Both the position numbers and the translations under genes were made by a program. The notes beneath the pieces are model-generated. The model was not told where the DNA came from and searched no databases. It saw only the letters and a program-made list of their open reading frames with translations. From contig DVJB01000071.1 of assembly GCA_018710845.1 (NCBI GenBank), positions 1 to 64,000 on the forward strand: a stretch of DNA of 64,000 nucleotides, in the 5' to 3' direction. Origin of the DNA: Candidatus Onthomonas avicola (lineage in GTDB: Bacteria; Bacillota; Clostridia; Oscillospirales; Oscillospiraceae). Numbering within the stretch: position 1 is the first letter of the stretch; each line of letters opens with the position of its first letter. Positions 25,768 through 34,369 of the stretch are shown here, in pieces.

Positions 25768-27057
25768 ATGAAAATGAAGAAAAGAATGACAGCGCTGCTC
25801 CTGGCGCTGATGATGGTCCTCGGACTGCTGTCCGGCTGCACGGCGGAGGCGCCTGCCGCCGAGGAGGACAGCGAGACCTCTGCCACTGGCGAGGAGAGCG
25901 CCGAGGCGGACACGGGAGAGGCGTCTGAAGCGCTGACCGAGATACCGGCGGAGGCGCGGGAGGACATCGTGTCCTACCTGACCGATGGGGCAATGAGCAG
26001 TACGGATACCGTGCTCACGGTGGACGGAGAGGAGATCAGCGCGGCGGAGTATATCTTCCAGCTGGTCTATCAGTACAGCTACACCAGCTACCTCTTTTAC
26101 ACCAGCTATGGTGTCGGGCTGGACCCCACGGCGGTGATTGACGAGGAGGCCGGCACGACGATCGGGGACTCGCTCAAGGAGCAGGCGGTCTCGGCCAGTG
26201 AGATGTACGCCACGCTGGCAGGCCAGGCCGAGGCAGAGGGACTCTCCCTCAGTGAGGAGCAGCAGAGCGAGCTGGACGCGCTGGCGGAGACAGAGGAGGA
26301 CATTCTGCTGCTCAACGGCACGACGCTGGACGGCCTGCGCGGGGTCTATACGAGGAACTTCCTGGCGCAGAACCTGGAGGAACATCTGCTGGGCGAGGGT
26401 GGTACCATGGCCCCCACGGCGGAGACGCTGGCCAGCTATGCGGAGGAAAACGGCATCTACACCTGCCGCTATATCCTGCTCTCTACCGCTGACCTGGAGG
26501 AGGACGACACCGAGGGGCGCGAGGCCCAGCGTCAGCAGGCGCAGGAGCTCTATGACCAGCTCTCCGAGGTGAGCGCGGAGGAATTGGAGGAGACCTTCGC
26601 CGGGCTGCAGGAGGAGTATAACTACGACGGCAACACGGACCGCTACACGTTTGACAACGACGATTCCCTGGTCAGCGGCTTCCGCGAGGTGGTGGCCGAG
26701 CTGGCTCCGGGCGAGCTCGGGATCACGGAGGAGACGGACTACGGCTACTTCGTCCTGCTGCGCTTTGAACCGGATGAGGAGACGGTGCGCGAGAGCTATG
26801 TCAGCGAGACCTACAACGCGATGATTGACGAGTGGATGGCGGACATCGACGCCCAGCCCAGCGAGGCGCTGGATCATCTGGACACTGCCGGATTCTTCGA
26901 GCGCCTGACGCAGCTGCAGAGCTATATCAGCCAGCAGCAGTCGGAGAGCGCCGAAAGCGAGACGGCGGATACCGGCGAGGCCGCTGAGAGTGAGAATGAG
27001 GACACCGAAGATACCACCTCACAGGAGGAGACCTCCGACGAGACGACGGAGTCGTAA
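25768..27057 (+). CDS. Acidic SurA/PrsA-like lipoprotein
   Basis: A 429-aa exported protein. A signal peptide (KKRMTALLLALMMVLGLLSGC) ends in lipobox LSGC with the lipid-anchored Cys near residue 24. An acidic linker follows, then a helical SurA-N-like region that starts at VLTVDGEEISAAEYIFQL, and a C-terminal tail rich in Glu, Ser and Thr. The parvulin motifs of PrsA are not evident, so chaperone/foldase activity is inferred from layout only. It has its own promoter and terminator. Confidence 0.72.
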   Translation: MKMKKRMTALLLALMMVLGLLSGCTAEAPAAEEDSETSATGEESAEADTGEASEALTEIPAEAREDIVSYLTDGAMSSTDTVLTVDGEEISAAEYIFQLVYQYSYTSYLFYTSYGVGLDPTAVIDEEAGTTIGDSLKEQAVSASEMYATLAGQAEAEGLSLSEEQQSELDALAETEEDILLLNGTTLDGLRGVYTRNFLAQNLEEHLLGEGGTMAPTAETLASYAEENGIYTCRYILLSTADLEEDDTEGREAQRQQAQELYDQLSEVSAEELEETFAGLQEEYNYDGNTDRYTFDNDDSLVSGFREVVAELAPGELGITEETDYGYFVLLRFEPDEETVRESYVSETYNAMIDEWMADIDAQPSEALDHLDTAGFFERLTQLQSYISQQQSESAESETADTGEAAESENEDTEDTTSQEETSDETTES

Positions 27058-27063
27058 AGACGA

Positions 27064-27107
27064 AAAAGCGGGAAGCTGCTGCGGATGCGGTCAGCTTCCC
27101 GCTTTTG
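27064..27107 (+). terminator. Terminator after the lipoprotein gene
   Basis: A 15-bp perfect stem AAAAGCGGGAAGCTG (27064-27078) / CAGCTTCCCGCTTTT (27092-27106), ending in TTTT. Confidence 0.85.
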
Positions 27108-27175
27108 TCAAGCGACGGTTGCGTCTCGATTTTCTTTCCCAATCCGCGCGCGACGTTTTGCTGTGTTATAATAAG

Positions 27176-27218
27176 GAGAAACCGCCCCGGCCGCGCGACG
27201 TTACGCGCGGCCGGGGCG
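27176..27218 (-). terminator. Terminator after the Zn-PLC-like gene
   Basis: A perfect 15-bp GC stem (27183-27197 with 27204-27218) with loop ACGTTA; on the - strand it is followed by GGTTTCTCCTT. It lies 36 bp past the stop of the 27254 gene. Confidence 0.65.
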
Positions 27219-27253
27219 ATCTGCGTGGCCGGATTTCCCTGTTTACCCGTGGC

Positions 27254-28162
27254 TCAACTGTGCGCTGCCGGAGCGGCGCTGCGCTCGGTCTCTGTGCCGG
27301 TGTCGTAGTCCAGGCTGCCGAGCAGGCTGACCATATCCTGCCCGGGCAGGACACCCGCCCAGTAGCGCAGGGCGGAGGAGAGGTAGACCGCCGTGCGCTG
27401 CTCCGCCTCGTGCAGGAGTGCTTTCACCCCGCCCCGGCGGCGCCGGCCGGTGGCCGGGTCCACCCACTCCTCCGGGAGATCGGGGGCCAGGTCACGCGGG
27501 GAGACATGGCCGGTCAGGAAGCCCCGGCCGCCAAACAGCGTCTCGACGGCGTAAAAGAGCGCTCTCCTTCCCCCGTGCCGGCTGGGAAAGAGCCGGCGCA
27601 CACGGTGGAGAAAGAGAAAGGAGTCCTCCAGACAGGTGATGGAGACGTCCAGATCATAGACCTCCCGGATCGCCGCGCGCAGCAGCACTGCCAGCTCGGT
27701 CCGCTCCCCGGGGGACGGGACCGGGCTGCTGTCCTCCGCCGGAACCCAGGGGCGTCCAGTGTCCGCCGCGTGCAGGGCGGAGTCCAGGGCGATCTCAAAG
27801 TAGCCGTGCCCGCCCGCCATCGCATAGGGCATCCCGTCCTGGCAGAGGGCGGCGACATAGGGGTGCAGCGTGGTGTCGGCGGCGTAGTGGCTCAGAAAGC
27901 CGAGCGTATACTCCGCCTGCGCTCGGGTCCTGGCGTGGCGCAGTAGGCTGTGCAGAAAGGCGCCGGTGGCCTCGCGGTGCATCCGGCTGCCTAGGGCGGC
28001 GAGATCAAAGCGGCGCAGCGCACGCGGCTTCCAGACTTCAAAGGGGAAAAAGATGTCCGGGCCGTTGGCGCCGGCGGCAAAGGCCTCCGGACAGCGGATC
28101 GGGCAGTTGAGAAGGGCGGCCGCCCGTCGGGCGGTGCGCACATGGGTATAGCCTTCCGGCAT
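27254..28162 (-). CDS. Zinc-dependent phospholipase C-like protein
   Basis: A 302-aa protein resembling the Zn_dep_PLPC (PF00882) family found in clostridia. The N-terminus MPEGYTHVRTARRAA has an early histidine, followed by GANGPDIFFPFEVW, HREATGAFLHSLL and LGFLSHYAADTTLHPYV, giving the expected His/Asp zinc ligands. There is no signal peptide, so it is probably cytoplasmic and its substrate is unknown. GGAGGGG precedes ATG 28162. It is 36 bp downstream of the MFS gene, likely in the same transcript. Confidence 0.8.
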   Translation of the reverse strand: MPEGYTHVRTARRAAALLNCPIRCPEAFAAGANGPDIFFPFEVWKPRALRRFDLAALGSRMHREATGAFLHSLLRHARTRAQAEYTLGFLSHYAADTTLHPYVAALCQDGMPYAMAGGHGYFEIALDSALHAADTGRPWVPAEDSSPVPSPGERTELAVLLRAAIREVYDLDVSITCLEDSFLFLHRVRRLFPSRHGGRRALFYAVETLFGGRGFLTGHVSPRDLAPDLPEEWVDPATGRRRRGGVKALLHEAEQRTAVYLSSALRYWAGVLPGQDMVSLLGSLDYDTGTETERSAAPAAHS

Positions 28163-28198
28163 GAAAATCCCCTCCTGAATTGGGACGACAAAAGCGGT

Positions 28199-29563
28199 TT
28201 AGCGGACCTGCCGCGCCCGGCTCACGCGCGGCAGCACGACAAAGTAGAGCACCGCGCCCACTGCGATGATGAGCAGGAGAGACAGAATGCCGTAGGGGCT
28301 GGAGGCGGCGTTGATGGCGTCGATCTGCCCGGCGGTGGCGGTGGCGGCGGTCAGCCCCTGGGCGGAGAGCATCCCCTCGGCCACGGCGGCGCTGACGAGG
28401 CCTACCAACGCCGGCCCCATAATGGAGCTGAACTTGCCGAAGATGTCAAAGAAACCGAAGAACTCTCCGCTGCGGTTGCGGTCGGGCAGCAGCCGGCCGA
28501 ACATGGAGCGCGAGAGCGCCTGGATGCCGCCCTGGCTGGTGGCACACAGCACTGCCAGCAGCCAGAACTGCCACAGCTCGCGCAGGAAAAAGGCAAACAC
28601 GCAGATAAACATATAGATGCAAATGCCAACGCCCACCATCGCCCGCGCGCCGAACCGCTCGCTCAGCCGCATGTAGAGCAGACAGAACGGCAGACCGAGC
28701 ACCTGCACGAGCAGCAGGGCGAGCATCATGCCGGTGGTGTCCAGCCCGAGGTTGGTGCCATAGGTCGTGGCCATGCTGATGACGGTGTGGACTCCGTCAA
28801 TATAGAAGAAGTAGGCGAGGATGTAGACCAGCATCGGCCGGTTGGCGACGATCTCGCGTACCGTCGCGCCAATGCCGCGTACGCTGCGCGCCACGTCTCC
28901 GCGCTCGTAGGGCTTGCCGGAGGTCTGATGGCAGTTTTTCAGCAGCGGCAGGCTGAAGAACAGCCACCACGCCGCGGTGAGGGCGAAGATGACGGCGAGA
29001 CAGGTCAGCATGGGAACGCCGGCCAGATTCATCAGGAGAAAGATGACCAGCGGGATAGTGGACCCGCCGATATACCCCAGCCCATACCCCAGGGTGGATA
29101 CCCGGTCCATCCGCTCTGGAGTGGTCACGTCAGTGAGAAAGGCGTCGTAATAGATGGCCGAGGCGTCAAAGCCGATGACGCTGAGGATATAGAGGACCAG
29201 AATCAGTCCGGCCACCCGCCCGGCCGCCTCGGTGGAGGAGGTGAAATCCATCAACGGGGTGAGGGACAGCAGCGCGACCGCCGCCACGCCGAGGAGGACA
29301 AAGGCGGCAAACAGCCGCTTGCGCATCCCCCGAATGTCCCCGAAGACGCCCAGCAGCGGCGCGCAGACGGCGACGATCGCCATCGCCAGGCTGGTCGCGT
29401 AACCCCAGGTGGACAGGCTCGAGACGCTGTCGGCGGTATAGCCGGCGACCGAGTCAAAAAAGATGGGCAGCAGCGTGACAATGATAACGGAATGGGCGCT
29501 GTTGGCCCAGTCATACATCATCCAGCTGATCTCCTGCCGGGTATATCCGTTCAGCAGTCCCAT
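28199..29563 (-). CDS. UMF1-type MFS transporter
   Basis: A 454-aa protein with about 12 membrane helices. The N-terminal EISWMMYDWANSAHSVIIV is characteristic of the UMF1/Atg22-like MFS group. Relatives are amino-acid or unspecified effluxers, so the substrate is unknown. ATG 29563 (MGLLNGYT) follows GGAGG with 7-nt spacing, preferable to a start at 29587. It is first in a two-gene unit with the PLC-like gene. Confidence 0.85.
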   Translation of the reverse strand: MGLLNGYTRQEISWMMYDWANSAHSVIIVTLLPIFFDSVAGYTADSVSSLSTWGYATSLAMAIVAVCAPLLGVFGDIRGMRKRLFAAFVLLGVAAVALLSLTPLMDFTSSTEAAGRVAGLILVLYILSVIGFDASAIYYDAFLTDVTTPERMDRVSTLGYGLGYIGGSTIPLVIFLLMNLAGVPMLTCLAVIFALTAAWWLFFSLPLLKNCHQTSGKPYERGDVARSVRGIGATVREIVANRPMLVYILAYFFYIDGVHTVISMATTYGTNLGLDTTGMMLALLLVQVLGLPFCLLYMRLSERFGARAMVGVGICIYMFICVFAFFLRELWQFWLLAVLCATSQGGIQALSRSMFGRLLPDRNRSGEFFGFFDIFGKFSSIMGPALVGLVSAAVAEGMLSAQGLTAATATAGQIDAINAASSPYGILSLLLIIAVGAVLYFVVLPRVSRARQVR

Positions 29564-29608
29564 AGCGAATCCTCCGGAAAATGGCAAAGAAGTGCCCTGA
29601 TTGATTTG

Positions 29609-29637
29609 ATTATACCAGTTTTGTGGGCCAGAGACAA
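29609..29637 (-). promoter_or_regulatory. Promoter of the MFS gene
   Basis: On the - strand: -35 TTGTCT (29632-29637), 17-bp spacer, -10 TATAAT (29609-29614). Confidence 0.8.
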
Positions 29638-29668
29638 GAAAAAAGGAGGTCAGTCAGAGAAAAGCGCC

Positions 29669-29801
29669 GGTAAAATTCTGGTAAAATGGCGTCCGGGACG
29701 GGCGCGCGGGCGCGCGGCGGGAGATGACTGTTTTTCGGGTTTCGGAATATTCTTGCACTTCTGAAGCTGAAAAGGGCGGACAAAAGAGAAAAGAAGTGCA
29801 A
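29669..29801. repeat. Repeats in the divergent MFS/DUF1538 region
   Basis: Within the gene-free stretch 29564-29952 there is a direct repeat GGTAAAAT at 29669-29676 and 29680-29687 (11-bp period), and an inverted repeat TTGCACTTCT (29753-29762) / AGAAGTGCAA (29792-29801) separated by 29 bp. They lie between the two divergent promoters and are candidate regulator sites. No ORF is credible here. Confidence 0.4.
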
Positions 29802-29827
29802 AAATCCGCTGAAAAGGACACTTTTCA

Positions 29828-29856
29828 TTGACGGGTGGGGACTTGTCCGGTATAAT
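29828..29856 (+). promoter_or_regulatory. Promoter of the DUF1538/P-II unit
   Basis: -35 TTGACG (29828-29833), 17-bp spacer, -10 TATAAT (29851-29856). The leader contains two short hairpins (GCCGCC/GGCGGC near 29882-29903 and CCGTCC/GGACGG near 29909-29925). Confidence 0.8.
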
Positions 29857-29952
29857 AAATATAATGACAGGATTCCAAACAGCCGCCCTCTGACGAAGGC
29901 GGCCAAGCCGTCCGGTGCGGACGGCGGACAGGGGGGAGTGGATGACCGCATC

Positions 29953-31476
29953 ATGGCAAAACGACTCAAGGAAAAACTGATGGAGGCGCTGCGCGCGGTG
30001 CTGCCGATTATCGGGCTGGTGTTGCTGCTGTGCTTCACCATTGCGCCCATCTCGGCCAGTATTCTGCTTTGCTTTTTGCTCGGCGGCGTGCTGCTGGTGG
30101 TGGGGGAGATGTTTTTCACCCTGGGCGCGGAGATGTCAATGTCGCCGATGGGCGAGCGTGTGGGCGCCTGCATGGTGCGCAGCCGGAAGCTCTGGTTCAT
30201 CCTTGGACTGGCCTTTGTGCTCGGCGTGCTGGTCACCATCTCAGAACCGGACCTGCAGGTGCTGGCCGAACAGGTGCCCGCCATCCCGAATATGACGCTC
30301 ATTCTCGCAGTGGCGATCGGAGTGGGCGCGTTTCTGATGGTGGCCATGCTGCGCATGCTCTTTAATATTCCGCTCAACAATCTGCTGCTGTTATTTTACG
30401 GCGTGGTCTTTCTCCTCGCCGTTTTTGCCCCGGCGGATTTTCTGGCGGTGGCCTTTGACTCCGGCGGCGTGACGACCGGTCCGATGACGGTGCCGTTTAT
30501 TATGGCGCTGGGCGTCGGCGTTGCCTCTATCCGAAGCGACCGCCACGCCGCGGAGGACAGCTTCGGCCTGGTGTCCCTGTGCTCCATCGGGCCGATTCTG
30601 GCGGTGCTGGTCCTGGGCCTGGTCTACCGCCCGGACGACGCGGCGTATACCCCGCCCGTGCTCCCGGAGATATCAGACTCGGTCGAGCTCTGGCAGCTCT
30701 TCCAGGAGGGGATCCCCACCTATATGGGGGAGATCGCCGTCGCTCTGCTGCCCATTATCGTGCTGTTTGGGCTCTTCCAGATCGTGATGCTCCGCCTGTC
30801 GCGGCGGCAGCTGCTCAAGATTGTGATCGGCCTGGTGTATACCTATGTCGGGCTGGTCCTCTTCCTCACCGGCGTGAACGTCGGCTTTATCCCGGCGGGC
30901 AACTACATCGGCCAGACGCTGGCCAGCCTGGACCATCCCGGCATCATCATCCCGATCGCGATGGTGATGGGCTACTTCATCGTCCGCGCGGAGCCGGCGG
31001 TCTATGTGCTCAACAAGCAGGTGGAGGAGGTCACCGACGGGGCGATCTCCGCCGGCGCGATGGGTATCGGGCTGTCCGTTGGCGTGGCCATTTCCCTCGG
31101 CCTGGCGATGGTACGGGTGCTTACCGGGATCTCCATCCTCTGGTTCATGATTCCGGGCTACGCCATCGCGCTGGGGATCTCCTTCTTTGTCCCGCGCATC
31201 TATACCGCCATCGCATTTGACTCCGGCGGCGTGGCCTCCGGGCCGATGGCGACGACGTTCCTGCTGCCTCTGGCGCAGGGGGCCTGCACCGCGGTGGGCG
31301 GCAATATCGTCACCGACGCCTTCGGCGTGGTGGCCATGGTGGCCATGACGCCGCTGATCACCATCCAGGTCATGGGCCTGGCCAGCCAGATCTCCACGCG
31401 TCTGGCCGGCAGGCGTCCGGCCGCGCTGGAGGAGGCGCTGCGCGATCTGGACGAGAATGCCATTGTCGATCTGTGA
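29953..31476 (+). CDS. DUF1538 family membrane protein
   Basis: A 507-aa polytopic membrane protein of the DUF1538 family, uncharacterised. It is built of two homologous halves, each with a signature loop: VAFDSGGVTTGPMTV near residue 175 and IAFDSGGVASGPMAT near residue 425. This internal repeat suggests a transporter fold with two re-entrant or pore-lining elements. ATG 29953 (MAKRLKEKL) is preferred; GTG 29938 overlaps the GGGGGGAG site. It is co-transcribed with a P-II-like protein 15 bp downstream, suggesting nitrogen- or energy-signal control of a channel. Confidence 0.85.
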   Translation: MAKRLKEKLMEALRAVLPIIGLVLLLCFTIAPISASILLCFLLGGVLLVVGEMFFTLGAEMSMSPMGERVGACMVRSRKLWFILGLAFVLGVLVTISEPDLQVLAEQVPAIPNMTLILAVAIGVGAFLMVAMLRMLFNIPLNNLLLLFYGVVFLLAVFAPADFLAVAFDSGGVTTGPMTVPFIMALGVGVASIRSDRHAAEDSFGLVSLCSIGPILAVLVLGLVYRPDDAAYTPPVLPEISDSVELWQLFQEGIPTYMGEIAVALLPIIVLFGLFQIVMLRLSRRQLLKIVIGLVYTYVGLVLFLTGVNVGFIPAGNYIGQTLASLDHPGIIIPIAMVMGYFIVRAEPAVYVLNKQVEEVTDGAISAGAMGIGLSVGVAISLGLAMVRVLTGISILWFMIPGYAIALGISFFVPRIYTAIAFDSGGVASGPMATTFLLPLAQGACTAVGGNIVTDAFGVVAMVAMTPLITIQVMGLASQISTRLAGRRPAALEEALRDLDENAIVDL

Positions 31477-31491
31477 GAGGGGTGACTGGCT

Positions 31492-32208
31492 GTGAGTGAA
31501 CTGTATCTGATGACCACGATCATCGACCGGAAGCAGACCAAGCGGTTTGTCTCCTTCTACCAGCAGTGCGGCGTGACGGTGAACCTCAACACCGCCGGGC
31601 GCGGTACAGCGGTCTCCGAGGTGCTGGACTATTTCGGCCTGGAGGCGACGGAAAAATCGGTGCTCTTCTCTTCCGTGACCGATACGGCCTGGAAAGTGGT
31701 CCGGCGCGGACTGCAGCGGAAGATGAAGATCGACGTGCCGGGGACCGGGGTCGCCTTTTTGATTCCGGTGAGCAGCATCGGCGGCAAGCGCCAGCTCCGC
31801 TTCCTGACGGAGCACCAGAACTTCACGAAAGGGGAGGAGAGCACCTTGAAGGGCACCAAGTACGAGCTGCTGGTGGTGATCGCCAACCAGGGCTATACGG
31901 AGCAGATCATGGACGCGGCGCGCGCGGTGGGCGCGGCCGGCGGTACCGTGATTCACGCCAAGGGCACCGGCATGGAGCGTGCCGAGCGGTTTCTGGGCGT
32001 GTCGCTGGCGGCGGAGAAGGAGATGGTCTTCATCGTTGTCAAGGTCCGTGACAAGCAGAGGATTATGCGCGCAATTATGGACCAGGCCGGCCTGGAGAGC
32101 GAGGCAAAGAGCATCGTCTTCTCCCTGCCGGTGACTGACACGGCCGGCATGCGCCTGGTTGAGGCAGACGAGGAAGAGGAACAATCGACACAGCCGTATC
32201 AGCAATGA
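31492..32208 (+). CDS. Tandem P-II-like signalling protein
   Basis: A 238-aa cytosolic protein with two GlnB/P-II-like ferredoxin-fold halves: residues about 1-110 (LYLMTTIIDRKQTKRFVSFY) and 118-225 (YELLVVIANQGYTEQIMDAA then KGTGMERAERFLGVSLAAEKE). Ordinary P-II proteins are about 112 aa and single-domain trimers; this is a natural tandem, though the T-loop and ATP-binding signatures are degenerate. The start is GTG 31492. Coupled to a DUF1538 membrane protein, it recalls the AmtB-GlnK pair, but with a different transporter family. Confidence 0.75.
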   Translation: MSELYLMTTIIDRKQTKRFVSFYQQCGVTVNLNTAGRGTAVSEVLDYFGLEATEKSVLFSSVTDTAWKVVRRGLQRKMKIDVPGTGVAFLIPVSSIGGKRQLRFLTEHQNFTKGEESTLKGTKYELLVVIANQGYTEQIMDAARAVGAAGGTVIHAKGTGMERAERFLGVSLAAEKEMVFIVVKVRDKQRIMRAIMDQAGLESEAKSIVFSLPVTDTAGMRLVEADEEEEQSTQPYQQ

Positions 32209-32215
32209 CGCGGCC

Positions 32216-32247
32216 TTGTCCGGGAAGTCTCAGCGCTTCCCGGACAA
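32216..32247 (+). terminator. Hairpin after the P-II-like gene
   Basis: A perfect 12-bp stem TTGTCCGGGAAG (32216-32227) / CTTCCCGGACAA (32236-32247) without a following T run. It may be an intrinsic terminator of low efficiency or an mRNA-stabilising 3' hairpin before the SpoU gene. Confidence 0.45.
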
Positions 32248-32272
32248 CTGCTATTAAGGGGGAGGAATTTTC

Positions 32273-33058
32273 GTGGAGATCATCACCAGCCGCGGCAATC
32301 CGCTTATCGCCCGCATCCGCCGCCTGGAGCGCGACCGGGCCTTCCGGCGCGAGAGCGGCCTGGTACTGTGCGAGGGGGTCAAGCTCTGGGAGGAGGCGCT
32401 GCGCTGGGGCGCTGCGGTGGACACCGTCCTCTTTACGGAGGAGCGCCGCCCGGCGCGCATCCCGGAGGGGGTGCGCGCGGTGCAGGTGCCGGCGGCGCTG
32501 ATGGAGTCCATCTCCCCGGTCAAGACGCCGCAGGGGCTGCTCTTCCTGGCCCGCCGCCCGGAGGCCAAGCCGCCTGAACGGCTGGAGGGGAGGCGCTACC
32601 TGCTCCTCGACGGCGTGCAGGACCCGGGCAACGTCGGGACGATCTGGCGCACGGCGGACGCGTTCGGCGCGGACGGCCTGCTTCTGACCGGCGAGTGCGC
32701 CGACCCCTGGCACTGGAAGACGGTGCGCGCCTCGATGGGCGCGGCCTTCCGCCTGCCGGTCTGGGAGGTGGAGGCCGCAGCGCTGGGCGCGCTGCTGGAG
32801 CGCTCTGCCCTGCCGCTCTACGGCACGGCACTGCGGGAGGACACCGTGGACGTGCGCACCTTTGCCGGCGGCGCGGCGGTGGTCGCCCTCGGCAGCGAGG
32901 GGCGCGGTCTGTCGGCTGAGGTGCTCGCTCTTTGCCGCCAGACCTGGCGGATTCCGATGCGGCCGCGCTGCGAGTCGCTCAACGTCGGCGTGGCCGCCGC
33001 CGTGGTGCTCTGGGAACTCGGCCGCGCGGCGGAGGATTTTGCGCAGAGAGGGGAATGA
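32273..33058 (+). CDS. SpoU/TrmH-family RNA 2'-O-methyltransferase
   Basis: A 261-aa protein. An N-terminal substrate-binding domain (TSRGNPLIARIRRL) is followed by the SPOUT knot: motif 1 DGVQDPGNVGTIWRTADAFG, then VVALGSEGRGLS and PMRPRCESLNVGVAAAV. It methylates a ribose in tRNA or 23S rRNA using SAM; the site is not predictable. The start is GTG 32273 after GGGGGAGGAA. Its stop overlaps the dprA start by 4 nt. Confidence 0.9.
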   Translation: MEIITSRGNPLIARIRRLERDRAFRRESGLVLCEGVKLWEEALRWGAAVDTVLFTEERRPARIPEGVRAVQVPAALMESISPVKTPQGLLFLARRPEAKPPERLEGRRYLLLDGVQDPGNVGTIWRTADAFGADGLLLTGECADPWHWKTVRASMGAAFRLPVWEVEAAALGALLERSALPLYGTALREDTVDVRTFAGGAAVVALGSEGRGLSAEVLALCRQTWRIPMRPRCESLNVGVAAAVVLWELGRAAEDFAQRGE

Positions 33059-34326
33059 ATATCATGCTTACCGGCATCACGTACTGGCTGTGGCTCACCG
33101 AGCGGCTGGACAGCGCCGCTGCCTGGCGGGTCTATCGCCACTTCGGCAGCCCAGAGCGGGCCTACTTCTCCGACCCCGCAGAATATGAGCTGGTGGAGGG
33201 GCTGGAGGCGGCGCAGCGGCGGCTGCTGCGTGACAAATCCACCAGTGAGGCGGAGCGTATCCTCGCGCGCTGTGACCGGCAGTCCATCCGTCCGCTCACC
33301 TATACCGACACCGACTATCCAGAGCGGCTGCGCAATATTGAGGTGCCGCCGCTGGTGCTCTATCTGCGCGGGCGGCCGCTGCGCTTTGACGAGCGGGCGG
33401 TGATCGCCTTTGCCGGCACGCGCCGCTGTACGCCTTACGGAGCTAAGGTGGCCTTTGATTTTGCCGGAGAAGTCACGAGCTCTGGCGGGATTGTCGCCAC
33501 AGGCGTGGTGGACGGCTGTGACGCCAGCGCCGCCGCCGGGGCCTTGCGCGCGGGCGGGCCGCTCTGCTTGGTGACGGCGGGCGGGGTAGACGTGCCCTAT
33601 TATGACAGTGAGCGCAGCCGGGCCCTGCTGGACGACGCGGCTGCGGTCGGCTGCGTGCTCAGCGAGGCGCCGCCGGGGACGAAGCACCTCGGCGCACTCT
33701 TCCGGCGGCGCAACGTCATCCTCTGCGGCCTGGCCTGCGGCGTCTTCTGCGTGGAGGCGCCGCGCCGCAGCGGCACACTGATGGTGGCGGCCATCGCCGC
33801 CGAACAGGGGAAGGAGGTTTACACCGTCCCCGCCAACCTGGGCGCGGAGGCGTCCTCCGGCACGAATGATCTGCTCGGCCGCCGGCTGGCGGTCCCCGTG
33901 CTCTCCGGACGCGACCTGCTGGCTGACTACGCCTACCTGCTGCCCGGCGGGGCGGGACAGGCGCCTTCCGGCTGGAGAGTGGTCACCATTCCGGCCCGTC
34001 CGGCCGAGCAGACGCCTCCTCCCGCGCCCGCTCCGGAAACCGTCCCGGAGCCGGCAGCGGAGACGCGGGATACGGAAAAAAGGGTTGACAGCGCCGCGGG
34101 CAGCCGCTATATTGAATTACTGGACGCTTTCGCCCACCTGACGGAGGAGGAGCGCACCCTGCTCCGGGCGCTGGCGGCCGGCCCGGCCACGACGGAGAGC
34201 CTGATCGCGGCGACCGGGCTGGGAGCCGCAACCGTCTCCGCTGTGCTGACCCTGCTGGCGGTGAACGGGACGGTGCGGGAGTGCTCCGGCGGCCGCTTTG
34301 AGCTGATTCCGGAGGCGCTGGCGTGA
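33055..34326 (+). CDS. dprA: DprA-like DNA-processing protein (divergent)
   Basis: A 423-aa protein with a Rossmann DprA core at about residues 80-290 and a winged-helix C-terminus (about 355-420; LDAFAHLTEEERTLLRALA). Recognisable motifs are AGTRRCTPYG, LFRRRNVILCGLACGVFCVEA, RRSGTL and TVPANL. The usual SGLARGID-AHxGAL segment reads GIVATGVVDGCDASAAAGAL, with the conserved Arg-Gly and His changed. DprA loads RecA on incoming single-stranded DNA in transformation. The position before topA and trmFO supports the family call, but the altered motif leaves function open. Confidence 0.8.
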   Translation: MNIMLTGITYWLWLTERLDSAAAWRVYRHFGSPERAYFSDPAEYELVEGLEAAQRRLLRDKSTSEAERILARCDRQSIRPLTYTDTDYPERLRNIEVPPLVLYLRGRPLRFDERAVIAFAGTRRCTPYGAKVAFDFAGEVTSSGGIVATGVVDGCDASAAAGALRAGGPLCLVTAGGVDVPYYDSERSRALLDDAAAVGCVLSEAPPGTKHLGALFRRRNVILCGLACGVFCVEAPRRSGTLMVAAIAAEQGKEVYTVPANLGAEASSGTNDLLGRRLAVPVLSGRDLLADYAYLLPGGAGQAPSGWRVVTIPARPAEQTPPPAPAPETVPEPAAETRDTEKRVDSAAGSRYIELLDAFAHLTEEERTLLRALAAGPATTESLIAATGLGAATVSAVLTLLAVNGTVRECSGGRFELIPEALA

Positions 34327-34369
34327 GCGAATCAGCCGTTTCACTGTTTATCGGAGGCATAAGTTCAAT

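Noticed and set aside
27167..27172. TATAAT on the + strand followed by AAGGAG, looking like a promoter and ribosome binding site
   Set aside because: No -35, no start codon or frame follows; the region reads as the terminator end of the - strand gene.
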